A stretch of 64,000 nucleotides of DNA from Pterobdella sp. o SKG-2022 (Eukaryota; Annelida; Clitellata; Hirudinida; Piscicolidae). This document shows positions 12,867 through 25,386 of the stretch, piece after piece (within the stretch, counting starts at the first letter, position 1; the number at the start of each line of letters is the position of its first letter). A program made the position numbers and the translations under genes. The notes below the pieces were generated by a model. The model did no database searches. It was given only the letters and a program-made list of their open reading frames with translations, and was not told the origin of the DNA. The stretch spans positions 14,989,447 through 15,053,446 of the forward strand of contig OZ038322.1 in assembly GCA_964035795.1 (NCBI GenBank), in the 5' to 3' direction.

Positions 12867-15800
12867 GTAGTAGTAGTAGTAGTAGTAATAGTAATTCTTA
12901 GTCTTTTTATGAAATAAATCATTTTTAAAAATTGTTTTTCCATAAAATATTTATTTGGTTTTGAATAAAATTAGATGTTCTAGTACTTCAATTGATACAG
13001 TGTATTAGCATGACAAACAATTACTGAATATAACGTTTATCAATCATAGCTAAGCAGAAAGACAAGACCGATAAGAAGAGGCACAGCTGGTAGAATACAG
13101 AGATAGATTCTCAGTTAAAAGAGCATGCATATTCAAAGCTATGTAGTTGTCTGGATGCATTTCTGTGGTGTAAAATGGCGAGTAGTCAAAGAGTGTGGTG
13201 GGAATATATGTTTTCATTACCATCATGATCGATTCAAATTCCTATTTACTCTACATTCCCATGATTACCTCCACCATCTAACTTCATCTTAACTCTATCA
13301 TTTAAGCATTACTTGCCACAAAACATTAACTCACCACCATCACCACTCACCAATAAACTTGATGAGAGCATCAGAGGCAGAAACGATGGGACTAAGATGT
13401 TTGAAGGAGTAATCCAACCACTCTCCACCCTCCTTCTTCTTAGCACTCATAATCTTCTTATTGATAGGATCTTTCCTAAGACAGTTGAGTTCATAGTCAT
13501 CCATGCTTTGGCACACCCAGTATGCAAACCCCATGATGCCTTCGGGCTGGTGTGGTGCAGAGGTTCAGTGTGTTTTGGTGTGGGCTTCTATTGATATACG
13601 TTTTGATTTTATAATACTATAAATTAACATTGATATAATTCTATTGATAATTAATATTACTGTGATTAATGCTAGTAAGATGACGAAAGCACAAAAACAG
13701 GTTGAGACAAGAAATCAGTTTTGTGAACTCACATGGTTGCATATCTCAACGGAGTGTCTAAAAAGGTCCATGGCCTCGTAATGGTCCACCTTCCCTGGCC
13801 TCTGCGCCTTCTCTGCTATCAACGCCTGAGTGGTGCAGTTTGAAGTGATTATATTGGATATATTGGTGGATTTCTATACATAAAAGCATGAAATCAAAGA
13901 CAGAATTGAATCACATGATAGAAAACAAACACCCCTCAACGCACGCACATACACACACTCACAACTCTCTAGACACACGCACCCACCTGACCAATCCAGC
14001 TGTTTCCAAAAGAAGGATCGATGGACTGGGAATGATTGAAAGCCTCATGAGACAGCTGTGGTTGTGTGAATTCCAATGAAAAAGTGATATTAACGACAAA
14101 TGAAATATTAGTGAGCACTTTAAAATAACTGAGATATTAATGAATAATTAAATACACCTGAAATATTAGTAATCACTTAATGACAAGTAGGATAAAACCT
14201 CAATCTTTCCACCGATGAAGTACAAGATGCCGAGGTTGCTCCAGGCTGCCTCGTTCTGTGTAGGTGGTGTTATGTGGCCAGTGTGTGTTTTTGTATTACA
14301 TATACATAGTATATTGCGAAATTTTTCAAGGAAATTCTTTGTTTTTCATACAATTGTGTCAGGCTATTTTACTTTATCATACATAGTGTTGGTATATACA
14401 GCAATCTAAACATGTTAAGACTTATTTGAGAAGTACTTCAAATAAATAAAGGATGATATATTTTGAATACGAATCGGAAATGATCAAGTTTATGTATGAA
14501 GTTAAATACTCCAAGACAAAGTATAATTTTCAGAGACATGTAGATGAAATTAATTATATCAAAAAGTTTCGGAAGAGAATGATTACGTGGGCTTGGAGTT
14601 GTATGGACCTGATGAAACAGTGTTGTGAGATGGCAAAGTCAGCTATTGCTGTTGGTGGTGGTGTGGCTTTGTTCATGATTATATATATTTTTGGTTGAAT
14701 TAGCGTTGAGCTTATTTGATAATTGTCAATCCTCTAATCCAAATGATAATTTAAATGAACTTTCATCGGCCAATCTTCTAACATTTATTCAACCAACTCA
14801 TATTTATTTATCTACTAATCACTCACCCACTACACATCAGACATCCTTTCATCACACACCACCAACTCTCCATCCCCACTTCCACCTGCCCACCACCACT
14901 TTCAACTTTTTCCCACCCACCAGGATGAGCGACAACAATGCCTAAAATGTTCCAATTGTTGAAGTCCATGGGAGACAACTTGATAGCTCTCCTTCCTGCC
15001 TGGAAGCACCTCTTTAGCGTCGTCTTCACCTCCTTATTTCCTATTGGGTAGTCACACTGTGCTTTATATACTTACATTGTTTTTATTTGAGATAAGAATG
15101 AAGAAATTATTAGGCTATTTAGGAAGTGCATGTTGGCTGTGTGATGATTTTAGTTTAATATCTTTTTATATATCATTACTTTAACATTCATATATTTAAA
15201 ACATAGCCTTAAAACAAGCTACTCAAACACCACCACCCACCTTTGGTCCTCTTGTACATCCACCTTCCCTGCCTCAGCAACACCAGGCACAAGTCCTTCC
15301 ACAGCACTGCAGTTTCTGGTTGCACCTCCAACGCACGCAAACAACATCTGAGAGCAGGTGGTCAAAGTGATAATGATTGATTATTACTTAGCTTATAACT
15401 TAAAATTTATTAACTCAAAAATTTCTGGTTTTTTTAAGTTAAAAAAATATATTTATCGAATCTAGCACACTTATTGATAATATATATTATTACACTGATT
15501 AAATAATTTCAAACCACTTATTAACACATCAATCTTGTTTCCCCATCTTCCTAATAACTCCTCCAACACACCCACCTCTCAGCAAACTTGAGCAGGTTCA
15601 GCTTATCACAAGCCTCGTGTGCAAACTCCTCTTGCAGGAACATCGGCACCTCCAACCTGCGTCATATGACCATCCATAATTGGTGCACAATTGTTAAGCT
15701 TCACTGAAAAGTAACTTATGATCAACAAAAACATTTATGAATCATCGACAATAAAGGTCTAATTCTTTCAATATCGACCAGACCAGAGTTCGAACCCGCT

Positions 15801-18800
15801 ACACATAATTCAAGAATCCAACCCACATGTATCTAAACAACCTAAACAGCAACAAACGATATAATAAAGAAGTTGACTTGATGGGCTCAGGATAGATGTG
15901 TAGAGAAGATAATGCATCGGAAAGGCACTTCCACAGACAACTGTAGCCACCTTCCACCTCGCAACCCCTGTGTGATGATCAATACACGTCTTGGGGACTA
16001 TATTCATATATATAATGATGTATGTATATATTGGTATCAACCTAGTATATTCAACTACCATATGCTTAAATATATAAAGGTTTGAATGCAATAAGGTAGA
16101 TAAATAGAGAGTGCTATTTATAGCGATGATGAAATAATATAAGATCAAAAAACAAATAGCAATAACAAAAGATGTGCAAACAACTAAAAAAACCAACCCC
16201 AGCAAACCCTGCCACCAACCTCGAGGCGTAGTTGATGGTCTGTTGGAGGCTGTTGAGGGCCCGTTTGAAAAGACACTCTTGGCTGTAAGATCTGCTCATT
16301 TGGAGGTGAGTCAGGCTCAACCCTGTTAATGGGTGAGTGGGTAATGAGTGAAGTTGGTGAATAAATAGGTGGAGAAATAGTTGGTTAGGCGAGTGAATAA
16401 GTTGGTTGTTAGATGAGTGAATTGGATCACTATTACCACCACACAGTTCATTACCACTCAGATAAACACAAGAGTGAGGTACCATAGAGAGCAGGGATGT
16501 AGTCAGGACTAATGAGAAGAACTTTATCAAAAGTTTCTATGGAGGCATGCAACTCCCCCAACCTTTGCTGGATCAGGGCTTTCCTAGAGTGGTCAAAAGA
16601 GGGAGGTGGATGGGAGGATTGAAATAACAATAAAAATAATATAAATAATACAGAAAAATAAGTATATTGAATTTATATTTATAATAATATGATGGTGAAA
16701 GTTATGAGCATGATGCCAATTATAAAAACAACTAAGCAAAATTGTACGGACCTCTATCAAATGATGGTCGCCTTATTTATTGATTTAGCCCAATAATAAA
16801 AATGCAGCTGAACAAAATAAAAACAAAAAGTTTATACAAATCTTTAAATATCAACGACATTTTACTATTCAAACTGGGTTTGAAAAAATCCTAAACCTCC
16901 ATTCTTTCAATGAAAAATACAACTTGGTTTAAGACATATTTAATAAATCACACATCAACACCAACTGATAAAGGCTGTACAGGGACTCGTGAATGGTGAG
17001 AGCCTTATCAAAAGCTTTCAAGGCTGATAAGTAACTACCCTTCTGCAAGTATGCCTCTCCCAGCCTTTCCCATGTGTGACTGAGTGGTTATTATTATTAT
17101 TAGTAGTAGAAGTAGTAGTTGTAGGAGCATTAGTAGTAGTAGCAGCAGAAGCCGTAGTAAACATGATAAAACGAACTGGTTGTAGAGGTCGGCTCTGACG
17201 GCTTGTTGCAGGTGGTTGATGGCCTTGAGAGAGTCCCTGCTCTTCAAATAGTGAGAGCCCAGTCTCAAGTGCACCCAGTTTGAGCTGAAATGTAAAGATG
17301 ATGATAAGGAAGAACAAGAACAAAAAGGCAGGAAAGGGAAGAAAACAAAAAAAAAGATGAAATGAAAAACATCTAGAAAAGGTTAGAAAGAACAGATAAG
17401 TGATAAAAATAAAAAAAAAAGAAAAACTTAAAATTAATGCATTTAAAAAATGAATATTTAATGGTTATAAAAACAAAAAATCTACAAAAAACAAAAAATT
17501 AAGATAAATGAACGAAACAAAAAGGAGATAGTGGAGAGGACAAATCACAGTACCAACCACTTGTTGCCCATCTTACTGACGATGTCGTTGAGGTAGGCCA
17601 GTGTCAAGTTCTGCAGTTTATAATGAAGGACATGCCTTAATAAAATGCATATGCACACAAAAGCATAAAGAATATTGTTGATTGTCTACAGTGTCTACTG
17701 AATAACTTTAAATTTAATCTCAATCATATACATTATTAAAATTTATAAAATGAAAATTATTCATTGGATTTACCCATTCAAATAATTATTATGATTGGTA
17801 ACTATAATAATTGACTTATTCAAAAACTAGTTAAATTTATAACTGACCTCAAACTACCAATCACAACCTACCTGTTCATCTAATCGGATGAGACAATCTA
17901 CTAATGATATCATTATATTTTCATTAAAATTTTTATCCAGGTCATAAGCTGTCATGAGATAGGACTTTCCTTTGCTGGATATTGATTGGTGTGTGTTGTA
18001 AGATGGTTTGGGTGTGGTTCAAATGATGTCTGTGGCATGGATGGTGGTGAATGTAAAAAACGTATTCAACAAAATTAATATATAAAATTTCTAAATATTC
18101 AATTTTGTTAAAAATATAGAACTAACAAAGTTATTGGATAGTTTCAATTGTGCTCTAAACTTTAAGCAACCAATCAACCATCATCATAATCAGCTCTCAA
18201 AAACCATGGCTATTTCGCACAAATGAACATGATAATTTTCCCAAAATCGACACAAGCCAAAGAAATCATAAATACTCTAAGCCTAAAAAAATAGATATTA
18301 TTCCACATAGAGCAACTTGGGATTGTTAGCCATGTGGACAAAGTAGAGACCAAGGTAGTAGTAGCCCAAGGCATCTTTGTTGTTCAACTTCATCGACTGT
18401 TTTCATGCATTATGTAGAGTTTTGAAAAAATCATATGTATTTTTTTCTGATGTAATACTTCTCATAAAACACCAAAAATAATGACAAATACTAGCTTAAC
18501 AAACCCACTAACCTTCTTCAAGCAATCAATAAACCTCCTCCTCAAATCATCATTATCATCACTCCCAAGACCTGTTGAAGAAAGATGGGTTGATTAGTGA
18601 ATGAATTGATAGGAAACCCTTCTCAAATACCTTGAAGTTGTTTCCAGTAAACAACAGCCTTGTACAAAAGAATTTTGTGGTTTGCGACTTTTTCGCTAGA
18701 TGTCGCTATGTCGAAGCTGAATAGGGACATGAAGGCAATTGTAATCATATTAAAATGGATAAATGTACTATTTATAAAATTGAACGCATCAAACTATAGT

Positions 18801-21602
18801 TTTGTTTTAAATAAAATACACGTGAGTTTTCAGATTGTAAACGTTTGAATATAATTCATAAAGAACTAAGGTATCTTTTTTAAAAGCTTCAAAACGTAAG
18901 AGTTCAGAAATATTTGGAACATACAAAATTCAACAAGCTAAACCTAAGCACAACATCAACCCACCACGCTTCAGCCTCTTCCAATTGGTCCTTCAGCGTC
19001 AAAAACATACCCTTACTTGCATGCAGGTAGCAAACATCATCACCATCATCTGTTTAACATTGAGAAAGCTTTTTGAGACATGGTTGTGATGTTCTATAGA
19101 GATATTATTGAAACTTTGCGATGATGATGAAAAATAAACGTGTTTAATAATTTCGAAATACTCGCAAGATTTATGCTTCATTAGTTTTATTTGAATTTTT
19201 CAAATCCCAAACCTTTGAAAACTTCTTAAAAAATTGTTGCACACAATGTCATTGACTTAATTATACAAATTCTATCAATTTTTTATTTCAATGCTCCATT
19301 TCTTAAATCATACAATTTGCTTTTGATAATATTAATATTTATATAAAAAAATTAGACACTGTTCAATCAGACATTTTACAGATTAATTGTAATGATCACA
19401 TAAATAATTGAAATTATTGCCCGATTAGTTGACAAATTGACTGGAACGAACAACCTGAAGCATCTATACAGTATTTATTGACACAAAGATTCCAAAAATA
19501 TATACAGTAGACTGTACATTGAAGCAAATGAGGTTTCAGAAACTGCACATGACAGCAACATTGGGACACGAGAGGTTGGAGTGGCATCGGTCTGTGCATG
19601 AAAGCTTCTCCCTGAAACAGTTGCATCTCAAGGTGCCACACTGCTTGTTGCTCTGTGCACATCTGCACTTTATCATGCCTCGCCTTCTCTTTGGCTTCTC
19701 CTCCACTTTCAAAGCCTCTTTGAGGGCATCTAGGAAAAGGAAGAGATCATGAAAACACCATCAACACACCATTATCATATACCTTTCTCTGCCTTCCTTT
19801 TCCTCTTCAGTTGGCAGTGTTGACAGAAGGATTTAAATAGATCAATGCACTCTCTGGTGACATTGGCATGGTGTTCAAGCACCTTCAACATCTTGTCCCT
19901 ACCCCCATGCTTGGTGGCCAGGTGGGCTGCCATGATCACCCCATACAAATCGTCCAAGTGTACAAAGTGTTGGATGTTTGATGACTGTTCAGATCTCTTG
20001 CAGATGAGTTTGTCCCCACCTTCACATTGCAGTAGTTCATAGCGGTGTAAAAGATAGTACTGGCGGCTGGTTTTCTTAAGAGCTGTGGAAGCCTGCCTCA
20101 CTTCGACCAGCAGAGAGTCATACTCTTCTTTCGTCAACACCAATGACTTGCTTTTTACCGCTCTCATCTGTAGCAACTTCTCTCGGAACTGCATTTCCAC
20201 TGCATCACATTACGCAAGTCTTTCATGGTCTTTGTAATCATAAACCATATTACATAGCTCAATGTGTCAAACGTGGAGACATGCCACGGAAACGTTCTTT
20301 TATTCTATTTAAAATATGCCTTTTCAGAGACATCTTTATGTACTTATAAACAATATTCAACAATTGTCAACCTCGATTTGTCCAACCCATGCTAGCATGG
20401 AAACGGACAAAAACGATGATAATTCATGAGAAAATTTTAGTAAATTTATTGAAAAAAATCAGCTAAAATTTTCGGTAAGTATAGCCTTACCATAGTACAT
20501 TAGCTAGTAAAGAGATGTCTCAAATTATTTCATTCGTTCAAGTCAATTTGTCAAAAATGCCGGATTATTTTTAAGCGCCCAAATGAACCAACCAATGCAT
20601 ATATTTCCTGATTGACACATTGACCTATATACTTTTTTCTAATCAAAAATTTAATATTTAAAAGCAAACACAACCTACCATCATTTGTTCCATCTTCCCC
20701 TGGTCCACCCCCTCGATTTTCCTCTTTCATCGATGCATCTAACAGGCCATAAACCTCGTCTTCCAGCTAATTCATGGTATAAATGTTATAAAAATTGAAT
20801 CATTAAAAATTCACAAACAAGCGTGTGCCACAAACCACGTTACCTGCTCATAAGGTTGCTTCTGCTCAACACTCAACAAGGTCTTGTAAAACGTCACCTT
20901 GTTTCTGCTCGTCAGTTTGGTTGGCTGTTTAGGTATGATTATTTAAATTGATTGAGTGTTGTAAGCAGAAGAAATCAATATTTGCCCACTCAGGCTGGCA
21001 TTTGAACGTTTGAACTAGATCGCTTTGGCGTCTAGGTTTTAAATATAATCAAGGATTAAAGGAGCATAAGATGAACCTCAATCTTCTGATCTTTGAGTTT
21101 GAGGAATCCACTTTTCAACTGTTCGATCCTGAATAAGTTGGACATCTGTTGTTCTGAGCAGTGGAACACTGATCCCACCTCCTTCATGGCATCCAGCCCT
21201 ATGTGCAAGTGGTTCAATGTTGCATTTCTTATCAATATCTAATAATTATAATAATTTAATTTTCATATGACCATCACCAAATTTATAGCAAGACCCGCTT
21301 TAAAACCACTACAATCTATCAACCTGATAATTATATTTTCTATCCTTACAATGGTCCAGAAATCAACTGAGGCACAATAATTATCCCATTATAACACCAC
21401 CAAACCTTTTCTTTAACAACCTTTCTGCGCAGAATCATAAGCCTCTTCAAGGTTCATGATTTGGAGATGCAGTCTGCTGAGAAGCAGGTAGGAGACCACT
21501 AATGACTTGTCTTCACTTATCACTGTGGTTGGAGGTTAAAGAGTTTATCAATCTAGTACAATATAATATACACAACCCCTATATAGCAAAAAAAATAGTA
21601 GC

Positions 21603-21645
<43 letters not shown>

Positions 21646-24318
21646 GCTGTAGACGTATTATTAGTAACAGTATTTAAACTATCAGTATTATTATCACCCT
21701 TATGTAATAGAAGTTGTATTGGTAATGGTAACAGTATTATTAGTAGTAATGGTACAAAGGGCAGTAGTAAATATACTTTTTACGCTCTTTACAGTAGCAG
21801 TAGTAATATTAGTACTAGTAGTTGTAAATGTCTAGTTTTAATAGTAGTAGTAGTGCTACTAGTATTACTAGTTAAATATTGATTTCTTTGACCAATTATT
21901 GATTGAAACCCATAATAACTCTATATAGACCGATTAAAAAAAACCTTCATGTATCCACAACACAAAAGATTATTGACGAAAATATACGAAGCTTTTCACC
22001 ATAACAACTCATATTAAACTCCATAACACCCTACTCCACAGGTAAAACCACATACTCATTCAAGCCAACAACTACCTTGGTTGACAGACTCGATAGCAGT
22101 GCCAATATCTTCCTCATTATAGTGAAAGGCATGGAAGAGCCTCAAAACGAAATTATCATTGGAAAGTACCTGCTCGTAGTGAGTCATGTGGGTGTCTTTG
22201 TGGTCTGGAAAGAAGAAGGGTTGTGCTATAATGATCTTCATTTTACATCTGTTTCCATTCTAGCATGGGTTGTACAATGTGTTGAAGTGTGATGATATAT
22301 AATGTGCTGTGATGCAATATATTATCTAAAACTGTATTTAAACAATATGTTAAATTTTAATAATATAAATAAAAATAGTACGAGTAGAACTTCAAATTAT
22401 GAGGATATATAGAAAACGTAGAAAAAACATTTTATTAAGCTAAAGTTTTCAAAAAACCTTGTCATAATTCATTAGCCTAATGAATTATGACAAGGTTTTA
22501 CTTGTTGAAATCTTTAGCTAAATAAAAATAATTTTCGATGTGTTCTATAAATTCTCATAATTTGAAGTTTTACTGGTGAAACTCAAGTTTACAAAAGAAT
22601 ATACGAGGTCTCTAAAAAAAACTAAATAAGAATAATGATATAACTACAGATCCATACCAGAATATGTTTCCATGTAGATGAGAAGGGCTTTTTCGGCGTT
22701 GAAGGCGCTGCATGGTAGCGGACATTTCTCTGTCGCCAACTTCCATAACTCCACCACATCTCTGTTCTATGAAAAGGAGCAAATATAAGTAAAAAGAAAA
22801 AAAGAAAATGAAGAGAAGATAATTTAGTACAAGCAGGAATAGAAGGTCCCCCATGTGAATACTCAAGTTGCAAAATCATTATTTAAAAAATTATTTAAAC
22901 AGTAGTAAATGAAGTTAAACTCACTAACGGAAATGTTTTGAGAATGATTATAATTATTTATGAGATTTTTCACACATGCAAAACCTTCATTTTGATATTG
23001 AAATAGATCCTCCAAGCCCTCTCAACTGCCACCTCCCCCACATCACCACTCTTTATCACATATAAACACACATTTTCTACCTGCGATAAAAGTGTCTAGT
23101 TTTTTAATTTGGGATGTTGGAAACTATTCAGTTTTGCCACTAAAACCATATTCTTTATTGTATTTTATTGGTTGTTTTAAATGGTATATAAACAATACAG
23201 TGTGAAAATATTGGTTTATTGAATGGATAAACTGATAAAAGAAATTAAGACTTTTGCCATGTGCTGGGTGAAATATTTTTTATATTTTTATTTCAAAAGT
23301 TCACTGATAATTTTTAAAATGTATTAAAGCAAGAAACCTTTTCATTCATCTCCTTGCTAAAAACAGTTTTTTTATCAACCAGCTCTAAAAACTCCAAAAA
23401 TACATCATCTTTGGCATCCTTTTCCTTCAAATATTCCTCATTACTGATCAGAAAGTTGATGACTGTAAAGAGGCATTCTTGGTTATCCATAGATTTGAAA
23501 ATTTTTAAAAATTTCAACAAAGTTGCTTCTGTCTTTATCACATCACTGAAAATTATTAGTTTATTAAAATCATGATTATTATATATTCTAACATCATTAT
23601 CATCATTTTTTTAGAAAATGATAAGTAATTTAAAAAATAAACTTTTCTGTTTTTTGAACATCTAATTTTGTGGCTTAAACAGTTAAATATGCCCAAAAAA
23701 ATTACAAACTTTTCGTGAAAAACAAGCATTTTTTTATAGACTTCTTTTATAAAATTTTTCTCTGTTAGAAGGTTCTTTCCAAACTTCTCAAAAAGCTTAC
23801 AAACACCCTTAAAAGTTGAATTTGAAAAAAAATTTAAACTTAGCAAACAAGCATTGTTTTAAATGAGTGTGATGAAATAACTTGGTCAACAACTTTAAAA
23901 TTTCTCTAAAAAATCATTCAATGCAATTTTGAACTAACTACATAATTCAAAACTATGATAAAAATTAACACTATAATGAAAATGTAGTAACCTCATAAGC
24001 CAAAGCTTGACTACCATCAATTCGTATGGCATTTTGCAGATGTTTCAATCCAGATAGACAATCATCAAGATTGACATAACTTGCCCCCAAGAAAACATGA
24101 GCAATATATGACTCTTCAATCTCCAATATTTTCTGACGTTATATCGAAATAAATAGTCTCGTTTTTATAATTATTAAAAAATTCATTATTTGAAATTAAG
24201 AGAATTTAATATTCATGGTTGAAAAACCCACTTGGCATGTTTCGATGGCTTTCTTGTGGTCGTTTATTGCTATTAAATTTCTGGCTTGTTTTATAAGTGA
24301 TTTTACATCTGAAGGCAT
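8854..24318 (-). CDS. SKIC3: SKI3/TTC37 (superkiller complex subunit 3), about 30 exons
   Basis: A TPR scaffold of the cytosolic SKI complex, which feeds RNA to the exosome. Exon 1 is 24318-24232 (ATG), then 24132-23992, 23807-23710, 23545-23338, and further exons near 23080-22985, 22755-22650, 22215-22080, 21510-21427, 21240-21075, 20930-20845, 20770-20679, 19049-18961, 18660-18300, 17975-17875, 17610-17560 and 17284-17190. Many more follow, down to the last exon 8958-8854 (TAA). Landmarks in the human order include HLQQAVRADL near 17220, TWERLGEAYLQKG near 17050, NNWNILGIVVA near 14970, AISQHCFIRSIQ near 14620, WSNLGILYF near 14245, SIDPSFGNSWIGQ near 14000 and GFAYWVCQSM near 13525. Exons are short and introns 50-1,000 bp. 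One intron holds a transposon-derived cassette (20199-19536). Some middle exon edges are approximate. Confidence 0.93.
11115..11425. repeat. Dispersed repeat, copy A
   Basis: Lies in a SKI3 intron. It aligns along about 300 bp, in the same orientation, with 47678-47985 in a WDTC1 intron. Shared blocks include GTCCCAGTA, ACTGCCAG(C/T)CCAAGCTAAC, GGCAGTTTGC, GCCATTGTCAA-like and ACAA(C/T)(G/A)ATACCAG(G/A)ATAT. No ORF. Confidence 0.7.
12343..12388. repeat. (AAT/ATT)n microsatellite
   Basis: A run of AAT units that flips to ATT units, giving a potential hairpin. It lies in a SKI3 intron beside the exon at about 12560-12445. Confidence 0.8.
12827..12889. repeat. (TTA)n/(TAG)n microsatellite
   Basis: About a dozen TTA units followed by TAG units, in a SKI3 intron. 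Confidence 0.8.
19474..19479 (-). terminator. Candidate poly(A) signal for the nested cassette
   Basis: TTTATT on the plus strand is AATAAA on the minus strand, about 57 bp past the TGA at 19538-19536. Its spacing suits its own transcript end, or premature termination of SKI3 transcripts that splice into the cassette. Confidence 0.45.
19536..20199 (-). CDS. KRBA2-like (Ginger/gypsy integrase-derived) HHCC zinc-binding + CXC protein, nested in a SKI3 intron
   Basis: Two exons, 20199-19783 and 19729-19536, separated by a 53-bp GT-AG intron. The first encodes the KRBA2-type N-terminal helical region (LTKEEYDSLLVEV, KKTSRQYYLLHRYELL). It then has an integrase-type zinc-binding domain: H-x4-H in HLATKHGGRDKM and C-x2-C in FCQHCQLKRK. 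The second exon holds a cysteine-rich CXC-like block (KCRCAQSNKQCGTLRCNC then CTDRCH and SCPN) and a TGA stop. The DDE integrase core expected between the two is absent. The first exon starts directly after an acceptor (TGATGCAG) in phase 1; the first in-frame ATG is at 20194. It could be a domesticated gene, an alternative terminal exon pair of SKI3, or a decaying insertion. No stop interrupts either exon. Confidence 0.75.
20379..20418 (+). mobile_element. LINE 3'-end fragment
   Basis: TCCAACCCATGCTAGCATGG followed by AAACGGAC and an ACGATGAT tail. It is nearly identical to 55117-55163, where the same sequence terminates a recognisable LINE. Here it is a solo 3' tail, next to the KRBA2-like cassette. 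Confidence 0.7.
21600..21646. repeat. (AAT)n microsatellite
   Basis: About 14 AAT units in a SKI3 intron, followed by AGT-rich low-complexity sequence to about 21870. Confidence 0.8.
22381..22576. mobile_element. Foldback MITE, possibly Tc1/mariner-derived
   Basis: A 196-bp near-complete palindrome in a SKI3 intron. The terminal inverted repeat reads C(G/C)AGTA(G/A)AACTTCAAATT. The inner arms (AAAACCTTGTCATAATTCAT and 3 more bases) are a perfect 23-bp inverted repeat with a 1-bp spacer. TA precedes the left end; the right flank is TG, which may be a mutated TA target duplication. The CAGTAGAAC-type terminus resembles the pogo/Tc1 superfamily. That assignment is inference. Confidence 0.7.
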
Positions 24319-24777
24319 TCTAAAATTTTATATATAGAAATACCTTAATTATTAATAAAAAGTTATTTTTTAAATTTTTAATCTATCTTAAAAATAATTT
24401 TTAAGCGAAATTGCCTTAATCTCAACGACTCAGCTAATTTCGATTTGTTTGAGAATAGAACAGTTTTTCTAGCGCTAAATTTATGCTGAAAAATACTAAT
24501 TGAAAAACACTTCAAAAAAAAATGTAAGCTCATTTTGTGCGATAATTTACGGTTTTAACGAATTTTCAGTATTTTTTCCGATAGAGTAGGTTTTTGAACC
24601 TCAAATCTTCTAAGTCTAAGGATCTTAATTAAATGCTGTTAATATAGAAATTTTTACTTTATTACTTTCATAAAAATAGTTCTAAATTTGATAGTTTTAC
24701 ATTGACAAAAAAACTCCAAAAAAGTTGTACACGTCGTGAAGCTTAACAATTTATCACAACTTTTCTGAAAGGCTTTC

Positions 24778-24965
24778 AAGCAAAACATAAGTATTTAAAA
24801 TAAAAACACTTTTCGAAGTTTATTTGATTTTACCAAGTCTTTTGTAAGCTGAACTCACATTATCAATAAGAGATAATAGATAATAAAAGTTCAACTCACG
24901 AAAGACTTCGTGGACTTAAATAAACTTAGTTAAGTTTTTTCATTTTGAATATTTATGTTTGGCTC
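24778..24965. repeat. Imperfect long foldback element
   Basis: The left half (AACATAAGTATTTAAAAT, AAGTTTATTTGA, AAGTCTTTTGTAAGCTGAAC) is the inverted copy of the right half (GTTCAACTCACGAAAGACTT, TAAATAAACTTAG, ATTTTGAATATTTATGTT). The arms are about 80 bp with several mismatches. Confidence 0.6.
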
Positions 24966-25167
24966 AAAAAATTGAAAAAATATAATTTATTATTAAAAAA
25001 ATAAATTTCAACTAAAACTGAAAGAAATGGAGAAGTTTTTAAAAGAATGAAATTTATGTTGTAACTCCAATAAAAATGTTTTTTTTATAAAAATCGCTAT
25101 TTTAAACTAACCACAATAAAACGACTATATTCAAAAAGACTTATGATTTTATTATATTTTATTAAGA

Positions 25168-25242
25168 TACAAAGCTTTTCGTTAACTTAATAACGTTTTC
25201 AAGTAACTTCAAAATGTTAATTTGTTAACGAAAAACTTTGTA
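25168..25242. repeat. Small inverted repeat
   Basis: TACAAAGCTTTTCGTTAAC (25168-25186) pairs with GTTAACGAAAAACTTTGTA (25224-25242) with one mismatch. A related, less symmetric sequence lies at about 31137-31190. Confidence 0.5.
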
Positions 25243-25386
25243 CCTTAGCAAGGATGTTGTTTAAAAATAAACAAGTTAACTTTTTATTTTTTTATGTTTC
25301 TTCAACCATATTCGGTCTTCAATAATAATTTAATAAATTCATTTTTTACTTTGGTTCCTCTTTTTCTTCTTTAATTTTTTTTTACT

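Larger units (their letters stand above)
24319..25386. other. Non-coding gap with foldback elements
   Basis: AT-rich sequence between the SKI3 start and the stop of the lysine-rich ORF. It holds two inverted-repeat elements (24778-24965 and 25168-25242) and no supported ORF. The SKI3 promoter should lie here. Confidence 0.5.

Noticed and set aside
15768..15800. GAGTTCGAACCCGC B-box-like sequence
   Set aside because: Isolated motif with no A box at the correct distance.
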